Assembly: GCA_035079385.1 (NCBI GenBank)
Contig: JAVHKY010000038.1
Location: 930,001-994,000, forward strand
DNA from: Aspidiotus rigidus
Taxonomy: Eukaryota; Arthropoda; Insecta; Hemiptera; Diaspididae
Length of the DNA: 64,000 bases
Direction: 5' to 3'
The notes below the pieces were generated by a model. It ran no database searches. It had not been told where the DNA came from and saw only the letters and a program-made list of their open reading frames with translations. The position numbers and the translations under genes were made by a program. This document shows positions 1-11,436 of this stretch, one piece after another. Every line of letters begins with the position of its first letter. Position 1 is the stretch's first letter.

Positions 1-900
1 TCCTCCCTCCTTCCCCTCCCCCAGAGACCCTTCTCCTCCTATTAGACCTCACTGTGAAACCAGGTCCTCCTCCAATCTCATTCCCCATCCATCATACCAA
101 TCCGCCTTCCTTCCCCTTGCACATCTCTTACCCAAGAGAGACGGTTCCTCCTCCCCCTTTCATGCTCACTCCCACCTTGACCTCGAGGCCAAGGTCCCCA
201 CCTCTCGTCTCTTCTCAACTGAAACTTTACCTTGACCTTCCTACAATTCTTTAACACGACAGGCTCATTCCTGAATTCTTTATCTAGGGCTCTCCCTAAT
301 TGTCCAAGAAGCACCTGCTCTCCTCTTCCTTTCTTACGTTTTTGTGAGCCCACTCATCCTTTTATTCTTCCTCTCCTACTGACTACCCAGCTCTTTCCAC
401 TCATTTCAATTTGCTTATTCCCTGCCCCAGCTAACTTGCGTATACCCTTCGTCTCTCCCTCACCCAGATTTCCTTGCCATCCCCCCGTGTTTTGAAAGTT
501 TTTTTCCCCTTAAAAACCCATTAATATCATCGTACCACCTCGTACGTTGATGGCCGCTTCTCCTCTTGTAGTGCGAAAGGTACCAAAAGGTTGTTTTATA
601 CGTCCATCTGTCGTCTCTCATCCTTGCTAGCTCCGCCTACCACGTCACCAGAATAGTCCTTGTATAAGACAATGTCAATCCGAATCTCTCTTTTCAGCAA
701 TTACTGTTCAACTCCATGATAAAATCCTTGTTTTAAATTCGCCCATTTACTTATATTTTCATTTTTTCAGCTTACGATATGAAAAGTTTGGTGGTTGTGA
801 AGTATTCAGTGCGCTTTAAACTATTGACGGAGAAATATTCTGATATGGAAATATGTTTTAAGGCTGGGGGTCATTCTGAAATTTGTATCATGAAGAAAAT
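1..900. other. No gene seen; pyrimidine-rich DNA
   Basis: The first 500 bases are strongly C+T-rich on the plus strand and give proline/serine-rich short frames that look like by-products of composition. I see no splice-bounded cadherin exon here. Confidence 0.6.
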
Positions 901-1270
901 GACGTCATGAGAGATCTCGATCTACTTTAGGGACTCACAAAAAGTCTTTTGGAATATTTATTTTCCATCATGAAGAAGTTCCTATATAGCCCCAAAGTCC
1001 GACCCTGTAATGTCACATCAATTTGATGACGTCATAGGTCAGGCTTGTGACGTCACAATCTACATTTTTCAGATCTCGCGTACCCTATAAAACAGGTTCC
1101 AGGTCACCCCTCGATCAACTCCATTAAAGAACCCTTGAGTTTTCCGAAAACCCCTCAAAGAATAGGTTCCCTGTTGAAATTTCGACCTAAATTTATTAAG
1201 CAGGAGAGAGTACGAACTTTTATCAGATAACCATTCTTCTGTTTTGGGATCTCTGGAAAACGTTTGCATC
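900..1270. repeat. Dispersed TGACGTCA-containing repeat
   Basis: The block carries GATGACGTCAT and TTGTGACGTCACAATCTACA, followed by AAAACAGGTTCC and a CACCCCTCG segment. The same order of blocks recurs at 49140-49400, so this is one copy of a dispersed repeat and not a gene. Confidence 0.6.
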
Positions 1271-1562
1271 TCGAGTGGACTTGAAGAATATTCGAGCGAA
1301 GGACTTTCAAAAAGAGAGATATGAGAACATTTTGAGGTCAGAACCTCTTTATAGAGATGGAAAACTTGAAGTCTCAGTAAGATTTAAGGTAGGCCTAGGG
1401 GAGCTTTCCAGGCTATCACTCCTCATGTTCAGAATAATTCCGAGCTGACGGCCGCGCCAAATCTTATCTTGACCTAATGTAGAGACTTCCAAATAAGGAT
1501 CGAATTGGTTTTTGGGGCTCTTGCCTCCGGCAAGGCGAGAGCCCCTGTGCAATTGCTAAAAA

Positions 1563-2020
1563 GCACGGTAGATTATAGAGGTATTGACACAACGAAAAAT
1601 TTCTGTCGCACGAATTGTGTTAATTCATACGGAATTCCGCTACGCTCGCAGCGATCGTTTGAATACCTTCCACACCCCACCTGTGTCGGAACCTTACCGG
1701 AGGTACCCTAATATTGACGAAATTTTCGAGGGTTGTAAAAGGCGAAGAAATTCACCTAAGAATATAATTTTTTTTTAAATAAGTAGAGCATGGTGAGTTG
1801 TCTATTCGTACCCGGTTTCAGATTTTTAGGTTAATATCTGATTCCTCTACGAATTTTTAAAAATTGATGAATTTACATTACCTAGTATTCATGTAGTTTT
1901 CATGCTTAGTAATACCTTGCAACGCTCCTAGCGTAGATTATATCAACTGACACAACTCAGGCGACAGTAACAAACACGGCTAATATACGTTCGTGTCAAT
2001 ACCTCTATAATGTACCGTGC
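1563..2020. mobile_element. Short inverted-repeat element (MITE), family unknown
   Basis: The two ends are inverted copies of about 30 bp: GCACGGTAGATTATAGAGG at the left and, read on the other strand, GCACGGTACATTATAGAGG at the right, both continuing as TATTGACAC. TAAAAA flanks both sides, a possible short target duplication, although low-complexity A runs make this uncertain. No coding capacity of note; the short frames inside do not resemble a transposase. Confidence 0.6.
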
Positions 2021-2199
2021 TAAAAAGAAAAAGAAAAAAAAAAAGTTCTCAACGGAAAAATGAAAAAATTGACATTTTGGTATGAAAAGAAGCTCCAGAT
2101 CTTTTGAAAAAAATTAAAAAATAAATTTCCATCACGTAACAGTCAATCAGAAAAAAAACCAAGAGTGCGACTCAGTCTTGTTTGATATTGAGAACCGAG

Positions 2200-2980
2200 T
2201 TCAAAATTGGAGTTCCGAAAAGTGTAAATTTTTCTATATCCCCTCCTATCATATACAGCTCAAAAGTCGACATTTTCACAATGCGAAAAAATGTTTGGTG
2301 TGTCCACCATCGGCCATCTAGCAAAGGAAAAACCCAACCTAACCTAACTATGGGAGGAGATCTTGGAAATATCTAGGGAGCAGAAATTTTCCAAGTCCAG
2401 CTTTGAGCTACATAGAGCAGATAGACTTGGAAATATGAGGTTGAAACTTGGAAGAATTTTGGGTACCTAGGTCAGTTGTTACATGACATTACACAGCGCA
2501 TAGCAACCTGTCTTAGAACCGCTTCCCTGTTGAAATTTTGCGTTTCAATCCTTTAAAGAGGGGAGAATTTAAAAAATTAGATGCCATTGAAGGACTGCAA
2601 TGGCAGCGGGGAACCCGCTGTCCCGAGTCCCCGAAGATTTTCCAAGTCCTCATGACGTGACAACTTGAACGCGCTGGAATTTCGAGGAAGCCGTTGTCTT
2701 TCCAAGTCCCCCTCCTATCATATATAGCTCGGAGGTCGGAATTTTGTCAAGTACCCCTCCCATCATATATAGCCCGAGATAGGAATTTTTCCAAGTCCCC
2801 TTCCTGGCTAGAGGGAAATTTTTCCAGGTCCCCCTTTTATCATATATAGCTCGGAGGTAGAAATTTTTCCATGCTCCCCTCCCCTCTCCGTGACGTCATC
2901 AACCTCGCTTGCGGCCGCGCTCGCAGACGAAGATTTCTTGGAAGTACTCCCAACAAAAGGGATAGCGGGTTCCCCGCTGA
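2200..2980. repeat. Dispersed repeat, ATATATAGCTC unit, reverse orientation
   Basis: Several imperfect copies of a unit reading CCCCTCCTATCATATATAGC and then a TCGGAGG-AATTTTTCCAAG segment lie at about 2215-2260 and 2700-2880. They are the reverse complement of the arrays at 31670-33210. A compact palindrome GCGGGGAACCCGC occurs near 2610. A few CCTAA units near 2335 are too few to be telomeric. Confidence 0.6.
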
Positions 2981-3600
2981 AAATTTGGAACTACGAACTC
3001 CGTAGAGGTGGACCTAGAGGAAAGTCAAGCTGTGAACCTTCACGCGGGGCAATTGCTGTGGAGAGCTAAGTTAAATTTCTCCTTCGGGCATAAAAGCTGG
3101 ACTAAAACTAACATGGGCTACGCCCAGAGCAGAATTTCAGGCTACAAGTCTCTAAGTTGAGACTCTTTCTCAGCATGAACTACGTTAAAACGTGTTCAAT
3201 TGATGGTCAAAGAAGTGTACAACTTGAAGGAGGGTGTGATTTGTACTCAGGGAGTTAGAAGCAGGTGAAGAGAGGACTTCAAAAAGTTACAAGGACGTGG
3301 AAAGTACAAGCAAAAGAGGGTGACGTTATCAGAGGATGATTTTAGGTGTAAATCCTTGTAGAGGAGGGACTTGCAAAAATCAGAGCGGATATCAAAAAAA
3401 GTTACGATAGTTACACAGAGAAAGGGTTTTTTTAGGGTTCTTAAAAATGTGAACTATATTATTTAGAAAAAAAAGAAGTAATTCATGACAGATGTCTGAA
3501 AACAGTGGAGATAGCGGATTCCTCGCTCCCATTGCAGCAGGTGCAATGGTCGCTAATCCTTCTTTCACACCTTCCCAGTAAATTAGGCAGTCAATTGAGA
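2980..3600 (+). repeat. Dispersed repeat family A, copy 1
   Basis: This block shares ordered segments (GAACTCCGTAGAGG, CTTCACGCGGGG, GGGCATAAAAGCTGG, GCCCAGAGCAGAATTTCAGG and GGTGCAATGG) with copies at 20480-22560, 22725-23060 and 23690-24130, and with an inverted copy at 29030-29530. No protein is recognisable, so I treat it as a non-coding or heavily decayed transposon family. Confidence 0.6.
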
Positions 3601-5008
3601 ATTTTGTAAGATTACAATACTAGAACGTTTGAGCTCATTAAAAGGACCAGAGACTCGAAATTAATTCTTCAAGAAGAATCAGCTATTTTCGATGATAGAT
3701 TGAAGACCCACAAAAAGTTCATATGGGAATCCGTTGTCTCCTTTTTTGCAAAGAATTGCTAGGACTAGTTTCATTCTGTCCACAATCAACTTTAATTATT
3801 GGGACAGCTCTCGTAAATTTCCCCCTTCTGTTATCCAACGAAGGTAAGTGTCCTTTTTCCTTCCTACGTACGTGATCCTCGTGAATTATACGCGTGTAAA
3901 TCGATCGAATTCCAAAATTTAATAAATTGCGCAATCAGTTGTGCCACGAGCGATGATAAATCAATACAACTTCGAATGTAAGGGTGAAGGAAAGAACATC
4001 GGACAGAGAATTTTGAAGTTCTACCATAACTAGTTCACGTATACGAGTATCGACGAGTGATCATTTTTAATGAGGTAGATATTTCAAAATCAGTGCGTAA
4101 AAAAAAAGCATGCACAAGATACTCGTATATACCCATACGCGCATGTATCCTTGTAAACGGTTACCTATCGACAATCGCGTACATACTCGTAAATATATAC
4201 AGAATGCATCGTTCATTGCTCGGCACACACGCTGATTTTGTATATTGTTTTTTCGCATTAAAAATCTACGTGTAGAGTTTCCGGGAACAAAAACAAATAT
4301 CATCCATTTCTGAAGCATCCTTCTTCATCTGCACTCGTTCGTCTCTTTCATTTTCGCACTTCTCTTTCTCTCTCCGATACTGGGATGCTGTAAAGACTAC
4401 AACAGCTTACATAGCGCGCACTCCATCGATATATTATTCGTTATTAAATGCGTTTTCTTGTTAAACAAATAGAGGTTTTACAATGCGACGAATAACTCGT
4501 GTACATGGCTTGCATCAGAAGAAATGCAAGAAATTCAAACGATAAAAATCGCATTAACCCACACCAGCGCCATCGTCGACCGAATGACAATTATAAATAC
4601 ATGAGATTCTCTTGTGGAAGAAAAAAAAAAAAAAAAAAATTGATTCCAGCGCTGTTCATTTTTTTGTCGGAATGATGAGAGGAGATATCGGTGCGCTGGA
4701 TTAATTGGACGCGTATCAATTGGGTGCCAATTCTCCAATAAATACGTATAATTCTTCTGTAAGACTTATTTGCCTCCGTAACGGCCACCTGAATTGATAC
4801 GAACTTGAAAACTTGTCCTGTTCGGGATCCGAAGACGAATATTCTCTTTACCTCTATGGGTAGTGAATCGATAAGGACGTCATTTAACTCTCGCACGTAT
4901 ATTTCTAGTCATGAATACGTAGAAGTGATTCGTCCGACTTTTTGTAGAATATTTCATTGTCGCCCTCGCTCAGACAAATTCCAAATGAGCCGCACATCTA
5001 CTCCATAG
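3600..5008. other. No gene seen
   Basis: AT-rich DNA with short frames in all phases, a run of 20 A near 4620 and no recognisable domain, RNA gene or paired terminal repeat. Confidence 0.55.
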
Positions 5009-6183
5009 TAGGGTCTTAATTGTGCAGAAAAACCCGGAAGCTCGATGTGGCTGTTAAAAGCAATTTTGTGATTGATTATTATTTTACATACGCAGCCCAA
5101 CAAATATAGCCTGTATGCCAATTTTTTCACTGTCTGTTTTCCGAGTTACCACCCCCCAAATCTAAAAAGCTCGTTCATCTCGAGAAATATTGACTTTTCG
5201 AAAAAAGTTTTCAAACAAAAGTTGTTCCATTATGTCTCCTCTACAACTTTACCTCTTATGAAAATTTCATTTTGAACAATCCTCGCCTTTCAAATTTGAA
5301 AAAATATGGTTAAAAAAAACAAAGAATCACGTTGTTTTACTTTTTAATGAGAAATTTCGAACATACAGTCGAATATATGATTACAAAAAATGTTGAGAAT
5401 TCAGTTTCCTTTTGAATGGGTGTCAAGAAGACTTCTCCCCACCCCTCCCTCAATTCAAAAGCTCAACCCTCGCCCCTACTTTTGGTCAAAATCGAGGTTT
5501 TGAATTGTAATAAGTCTAACCTCCAGCCTATTATGTTACCCTTCTGAGCTGATGATGTAAAAGCTGAACAGGAAGTTGAAAATTAATTTCAGTCGATCTC
5601 CTTTGAGCTAGAACTTCTAATTTCTTTAGATAGGTATTTTTTTAAGGAATTTCCAAACCTAAGGTAAAAAGGTGAAGTGAACAATCATGATAAATTAAAA
5701 TAGAGCAGCTTTTTTTGAAAATTTATCATTAATCAAATGTTTGCGAGGTAAGAGGAGGGGCGGGGGTGGAGCTTTCGAAATGAGGGAGGGGTGGGGTGAA
5801 GTCGTCTCATCTTGATACTCATTCGAAAGGGAACTGAATTTTAAACATTTTTTGTAATCATATATTTGACGGTATGTTTGATAAAAATGTAAAACGTAAT
5901 TCTTTGTCTTTTCTACCATTTTTTTTCAAATTCGAAGCGTGAGGATTGCTCAAAATGAAGTTTTCATAAGAGGTAACTTTTGTTTGAAAACTTTTTTCAA
6001 AAAGTCAATATTTCTCGAGATAAACGAGCTTTTTTAGATTTGGAGGGGGGGTGGTACCTTGGAAAACAGGGAGGAAAAAAAAGGCATACAGGCTATATTT
6101 GTTCGTCTGAGTATGTAGAATAATAATCAATCATAAAATTGCTTTCAACAGCCACATCGAGCGGATTTACAATTAGGACCCTA
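5009..6183. mobile_element. Long palindromic (foldback) element of about 1.2 kb
   Basis: The left half from TAGGGTCTTAATT is repeated inverted in the right half, which ends AATTAGGACCCTA. Matched inner blocks include CAGCCACATCGAGC, AGGCATACAGGCTATATTTG, AAAGTCAATATTTCTCGAGA, TTCATAAGAGGTAA and GATTACAAAAAATGTT. The arms span roughly 5009-5560 and 5640-6183. The TA at each terminus could be a Tc1/mariner-type target, but that is inference. No transposase frame is seen, so it is probably non-autonomous. Confidence 0.75.
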
Positions 6184-6239
6184 TTACCAACTCCTCATGA
6201 GCCTTGCATCGTAAACCTATTATTCACTTCCGTCTCTTC

Positions 6240-6540
6240 TCTCCAACCAGCAGCTCTTTCCCCAAAACCCTCCTTTGAATTCCTTGGCCTCACCTTCGAC
6301 CCCGAATACTCCTGGACAGCCCACATCAAACTTTTAAAAGCCAAATTCCGAAACTCACTGAATGTCTTTACATATCTATCGCACACTCGAGTCACTGTTT
6401 GCAGTCGCAAGCTCCTCTTTCAGCTCTACAATTCTCTAATCCGCTCTTAACTGGACTACGGGTTCGCAATCGACAGACAGGCTGATGAATCTACCCCAAA
6501 CTCACTGAAGGCAATACGATCCGCTGTCCCGAGTTTAGCG
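6240..6540 (+). pseudogene. LINE reverse transcriptase fragment (C-terminal part)
   Basis: The frame reads FEFLGLTFDPEYSWTAHIK, then FRNSLNVFTYLSHT, RKLLFQLYNSLIRS, a stop, and LDYG with NSLKAIRSA beyond. This is the block that follows the catalytic core in jockey/CR1-type non-LTR retrotransposons (pattern YLG-x-x-x-D, W-x-x-HI, L-x-x-Y-x-x-x-I-R-S-x-LDYG). The in-frame stop and the lack of the rest of the element show that it is dead. A related fragment lies at 26500-26720. Confidence 0.75.
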
Positions 6541-6864
6541 TTCGGTGGGTGCTATGAGTATCAGCCGTACGATCAACCTAGTCAGACAGAACGCTTCAAG
6601 GAGGTGCAGGGGTAATTTAATAGCTTTGTTCCTAGACCGGATTCCTAAGAGGGACCGCAGGACTCGCATTTTTCAACAGGGAACCTGTTTTATCGGGGAA
6701 TTTTTCGGGAAAAACATCCAATGGTCCGCAAAGGACGATTCTCCGATGCTTTCTTATGCTCAGGCACTCTCATCTCCAATTGACGACCAATCTCTCCAAT
6801 TCTTACAATCACGGTTCAACCAAGAGAGGAGGCAGGTTTTCGTATTCTTCTACGAACCATTTTA

Positions 6865-7000
6865 ACAATGTCCAAATTGATCTCCTTCACTCTGGCCAAG
6901 TGTTTTATGGTCGTCAGTTCCTTATGGAAAGCGGACTGATTGAAAAGAATACGAGCCAGTCTATGAATCGAACTATTAAATCATTCAACCGATCGTAATC
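6865..7000 (-). pseudogene. Penelope-like RT fragment, antisense
   Basis: The plus-strand text TCTGGCCAAGTGTTTTATGG, then CCTTATGGAAAG and ATACGAGCCAGTCTATGAA, parallels 16530-16625, where the minus strand encodes the Penelope-like block AAFNSLVHRLTRIPLSQAVF. This is therefore a short decayed copy of the same RT region in the same minus orientation. About 135 bp is recognisable. Confidence 0.6.
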
Positions 7001-8225
7001 TGCATTGAACTCGAGGATAAGCAATCAGCTGCTAGGGACCGCATTAAAAAGCTGAACACAAGCTCCAGCTAGAGTGGTTCCCGAGCGCAAATTTCTCTTA
7101 TTACATAGAGAACGTTACGTATAGACTTTTGTGATCTGTCGAATAGATGTGTGAAGTGAATCATGCCAGAGGAGGGAAGAAAGGCGGAGGAGAGTTTGAT
7201 CTTGGGATATTTGTACACTCGCGTTCACCGGAAGAAGAGAATATACTTTTTTTTTTTTTTGTCTCTGGGAAAACTCGTACGTTTCCTTCAAATCGTCTAA
7301 TATTTACTTTTACTGTATATACGTGCGTCGATTTGGAACTGGCAAGACAAACGCGGTACAAGAATTTCTGTCTATTCTGTATACTTTATTCTTGTGTAGG
7401 TTGTCTGTGCAGTCAGTGCGTGTAATATGTACAGTAATTTTCACTCGTATGTTTTTCCTGTCATTCTCCGCACATCCGTACCAAGGAGTAACCGTATTTG
7501 TGATGTTTCTAAACGTTCTATAATTTTTTAATTATTATTGTTTAACTAGTATACGCGCAAATGTACTGCGGTACGTATTTATCAATACTGTAATTATTGC
7601 GAGATTTACGATCTCTCGAGTTGTATCCCTCTTTTTCCTTCGACGTCGTACGGGTGTACAAAACGTTTAATTAAATCGAATTAAAAGGATGGAAAGCCGG
7701 AAAGAATGGAAGAAGAATAGGAGAAAAAAAAAAAAAAATAGGAGATTGTAGGACTTCGTAATGAACCGATTATGAGTGGTCCACTGTAGTACCTGTGCTT
7801 GTGCATACCACAGACATTACGTTATCTTTTACCATCGTAGTCATTCTTCTACTGTGTACCTACTCTTTTCAGTATTTTCGAGTCATCTACATTCGTCTAA
7901 CCGTCTGATGACTATTTACTAATTTTATTTAAAAGGAGATGTCGAATAGCCTTTTCTCGACCAACAAAAATCAGTTTTTTGAGCCAATTTTCGTACATTT
8001 GAACTGACAAATACGAAAACACAATAAAAAATTGGCGAGAAGAAGTAAATGAAGTAACAGAAAACTTAAAGGCGTAGTCAGATTATGGCATCGGTGTTTG
8101 AAGCTGTTAAATAATGCTTAGTCGGAATGAGAAATGAGGAATCTCGATAGTCGTGGTCATAAATTTGAGTTGTAGATCCAATTACAATATTGGTGCAGTT
8201 GAGAAGGCCGTCGTCCAGGGAAATT
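7000..8225. other. No gene seen
   Basis: Ordinary-looking intergenic or post-gene DNA with poly-T and poly-A runs (7247, 7725). No domain, paired terminal repeat or RNA structure stood out. Confidence 0.5.
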
Positions 8226-9077
8226 TGTATTAATATAATTATAAATAAAATAATTGAATTTTTAAATAAAAAATTGTATTATTATTATTAAAAAAATTAT
8301 TATTATCTATTCTAATTAATTTCATTTTATTAAAATAATAATAATGATAAATACATTAATTAGATTATAATAATTAAATTTAAAATTAAATAGTAATTAT
8401 TACAATAAAATTTATAAAATTAATTTCTTTTTTGAATAATTTTAAATTCTTTTATTTGTTCTAAACCATCTAAAAAACCTCACATTATAATATTTTTAGT
8501 TATATTATTTAATCGATTAGGAGATATTTGAATTAATAATAATTTTTAATTTTTTTACTTTTTCTAAAAATCATTTATTATCAAATTTTAATTATAATAT
8601 CAGTTATTTATTTATATTTTGTTTTTTTTTTTTTTTTATATAGAAAGATCACAATTTCCTTTAAATTAGTTTAATTATAGTGAAAAATTGATTTAATTAA
8701 TAGTTTTATTCATAATTCTATTTAATTAAATTGCATTTCATGTTATTCTTTTTATTTTCAAGTACTATTTAGTTTTATATTTTAATTAAATATAGTTTTG
8801 AAAATTTTATTAATAATATTTTTTATTTTGATCCAGTTAGATAATAAATTTAAATTTAAAATATATTCAAATAGAAATTTTAAATTATAATAAATTGTAA
8901 AATTTGAATAATACTATTTGGTAATATCAAATAAAAGTATTTTATTATCAATATTTTCAATTTTATTAATAAATTTTTATTAATTGAAATTTATGATTCA
9001 TTTTCAATTTCACAAATTAATATTATTTTAAATTATTTAAATTATTAAATTTTTTTAGAAATAATATTGAATATCAA
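8225..9077. other. Mitochondrial-like insertion (numt), left part
   Basis: The block is extremely AT-rich with abrupt edges. With the invertebrate mitochondrial code, 8480-8560 on the plus strand reads SKKPHIMMFLVMLFNRLG and continues DIWI, which resembles the NRIGD region of ND5. The 8790-9070 part recurs in inverse orientation at 21411-21690. The ND5 assignment is tentative; the mitochondrial character rests on base composition, the ND5-like block and its sharing with a second locus. Confidence 0.6.
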
Positions 9078-9623
9078 CAGAGCCCGGATTTTTCGGCTCT
9101 AAAAATTAAAAGTTTCGGCACTTAATGTTGCATTTTCGGCATTATTCGGCATTTAAAAGAGAAAAATGAAAAAAACATTCGTCTTTAGTACTTAAACAAA
9201 TTCACGCTCAGAATTATCCAATTTACAACCAAAATTACATGATTTTGACCCAAATAAACGCATTTTTGGGATCGAACTCATAAAAAAAAAATCCTAGCAA
9301 TCTTTCAATTAAATTTTCTTCAATTTCTCAACTTTGGACCAAAAATAATATGTATTTTCAAAAAAAAGGTCAATTTTCACCATGATTCCTGAATTTTAAA
9401 TGAAATTCACCTAATTTTGTCCGAAATTATAAAATATTGGACGATATTAAACAAAATGGTCATTTTTGGCCTTATTCGGCTTTAAACTTCATTTTCGGCA
9501 TTTTTCGGCAAGATAAAATTTATTTTACAGGCCCCATTACCCATAAAATAAACTTCTATCTGATTTTCAAGCTTTCCACCCTTAGCAAAATTATTCGACA
9601 AATGCCGAGGAATCCGAGCTCTG
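9078..9623 (+). mobile_element. hAT-type MITE, copy 1
   Basis: The element is 546 bp. It begins CAGAGCCCGGATTTTTCGG and ends with the inverse of CAGAGCTCGGATTCCTCGG, a 19-bp terminal inverted repeat. A perfect 8-bp duplication AATATCAA flanks it at 9070-9077 and 9624-9631. The 8-bp duplication and CAG-A-G termini fit the hAT superfamily. The interior is rich in short TCGGCATT / AATGCCGA motifs near both ends, typical of transposase binding repeats. No transposase is encoded. Confidence 0.92.
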
Positions 9624-9675
9624 AATATCAAAATTACATAATATTTCAATTTCTTTTTGTATCAAAATTTATTAT
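9624..9675. other. 52-bp mitochondrial-like spacer between two MITEs
   Basis: This spacer continues the surrounding mitochondrial-like DNA. Its text (ATTTCAATTTCTTTTTGTAT) is found uninterrupted, on the other strand, at about 21430-21470, next to the same flank that precedes MITE copy 1. It shows that both MITEs inserted into one AT-rich block. Confidence 0.8.
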
Positions 9676-10246
9676 CAGAGCTCGGATTCCTCGGCATTTG
9701 TCGAATAATTTTGCTAAGGGTGGAAAGCTTGAAAATCAGAAAGAAGTTCATTTTATGGGTAATGGGCCCTGTAAAATAAATTTTATCTTGCCGAAAAATG
9801 CCGAAAATGGAATTAATGCCAAAAATGAAGTTTAAAGCCGAATAAGGCCAAAAATGACCATTTTGTTTAATATTGTCCAATATTTTATAATTTCGGACAA
9901 AATTAGGTGAATTTCATTTAAAATTCAGGAATCATGGTGAAAATTGACCTTTTTTTGGAAAATACAAATTAGCTATTTTTGGTCCAAAGTTGAGAAATTA
10001 AAAAAAATTTGATTGAAAGATTGCTAGGATTTTTTTTTTTTTATGAGTTCAATGCCAAAAATGCGTTTATTTGGGTCAAAATCATGTAATTTTGGTTGTA
10101 AATTGGATAATTCTGAGCGTGAATTTGTTTAAGTACTAAAGACGAATGTTTTTTTCATTTTTCTCTTTTAAATGCCGAATAATGCCGAAAATGCAACATT
10201 AAGTGCCGAAACTTTTAATTTTTAGTGCCAAAAAATCCAGGCTCTG
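9676..10246 (-). mobile_element. hAT-type MITE, copy 2, inverted
   Basis: The element is 571 bp and lies in the opposite orientation to copy 1. It begins CAGAGCTCGGATTCCTCGG and ends AAAAAATCCAGGCTCTG. A perfect 8-bp duplication TTTATTAT flanks it at 9668-9675 and 10247-10254, so it is an independent insertion and not the second arm of one foldback. With copy 1 it forms an inverted repeat with arms of about 550 bp separated by 52 bp. Confidence 0.92.
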
Positions 10247-10375
10247 TTTATTATCATGATAAATTTTTCTAATTGAATGATTATTTTTTCAACAATAATA
10301 TCAATTTTTCATTTAATTCAATCTTTTTAATAATAATTATATTAATCCAAATTTCAAGGATAATTTTTTGAATGG
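10247..10375. other. Mitochondrial-like insertion, right remainder
   Basis: AT-rich DNA continues past MITE copy 2 (TCATGATAAATTTTTC onward) and changes to ordinary composition at about 10375. I recognise no specific gene in it. Confidence 0.5.
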
Positions 10376-11008
10376 GAACAGCTAAGGCAACTCGATATCC
10401 TCCAAAAACTTATCTGGAATTCTGAGATGATGCGTCAGAGGCTTTATGGAGATGTTATAGCGTCAACAGAGCTTTGTAACATTTACAGAGAATTGGACAC
10501 TGGGTCAAATTTACGAGTACAGAAATCCACGGTCGGTGCTAGATTATCAGAGAAGAAGTTCGTGAAACAATACCAAGATAGGTACAGCAAAGGTCTGAGT
10601 CTGTGGTAACTGTTGTGAAAGGATAAGAAAGAGGTGAATGAGTGGATTAAATGAACCAATTAGAAGAAAATGCGATTGATCCAAAGAAGATGTTTAGACT
10701 ATACTTCCGATGGTTATTTTTACCCAAATTGCCTCAAGAAAACTATCTCAAGGATAAACCACCTTCGCACTATAAATGAAATAATACATGGAGAATTTCA
10801 ATTTTTGAGCCAACCAAAGGGCTTAGAGTTATAAGAGAGGATGCATCTTATAGTAAATTTGATGAGGAACAACTTCTGTTTGAAAATTTTGACAAAAATG
10901 TGGGAAAAAATGCTTCGAAAGTGCAAAATATGCAGCTTAGTCCGCAATTTTCGGGACAACCAACACACGTACAGTAAGAGATAAGGGGCAAATTTCACAG
11001 GAAATTCA
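10376..11008. other. No gene recognised
   Basis: A 60-codon plus frame at 10427-10609 starts MMRQRLYGDVIASTELCNIY; I do not recognise it and it has no neighbours that support it. The rest contains no clear signal. Confidence 0.4.
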
Positions 11009-11012
11009 ATGA

Positions 11013-11160
11013 GGAACAATTGGACCCTATTTAGCCAGACCCAACCAAGCGACATGATAACAATCTAGAGAAATGTTTCTTTACTACAAGTGGAGATTCT
11101 CCTTTTTGCCAGATCGTTATCATGTCGCTTGGTTGGGTTTGGCTAGAAAGGGTTCAATTT
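11013..11160. mobile_element. Small hairpin element, copy 1
   Basis: The two arms, about 45 bp each, are TTGGACCCTATTTAGCCAGA followed by CCCAACCAAGCGACATGATA, and the inverse near 11115-11158. A second copy is at 36914-37065 with the same loop words (AGAGAAATGTT and GGAGATTCTCCTTTTTGCC). The arms can fold into a near-perfect hairpin. The transposon class is not clear. Confidence 0.75.
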
Positions 11161-11436
11161 TTGTTTGAAATTTGTTTCTCCAAAGTGCGTAGTTTATGAG
11201 AAAATTGCAAAAAAACTGAATTTTGGGGGCAACGGTGGTCACAAAGGGGGTTTACAGGAGACGGGACTCTTACGACTCTTGAGTATTTTCATTGAGTAGT
11301 CTTTCTTACCACTTTCACAAGAAGAAATGTACTGTCGTAATTATGTTCAGCCAAAAGTCTAATTTGACTGAGCTAAATTGCTACACTCGGAGCCGTACAA
11401 ATATCTAGTTGATCAACAAACAAAAGAGACACTCAC

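Noticed and set aside
78..353. Arg/Gly-rich minus frame at the left edge
   Set aside because: It is explained by the C+T-rich composition of the plus strand.
2333..2350. CCTAACCTAAC resembling the insect telomere repeat
   Set aside because: Only two to three units; far too short for a telomeric or interstitial array.
9078..10246. A single foldback transposon
   Set aside because: Each half has its own perfect 8-bp target duplication and terminal repeats, so these are two insertions.
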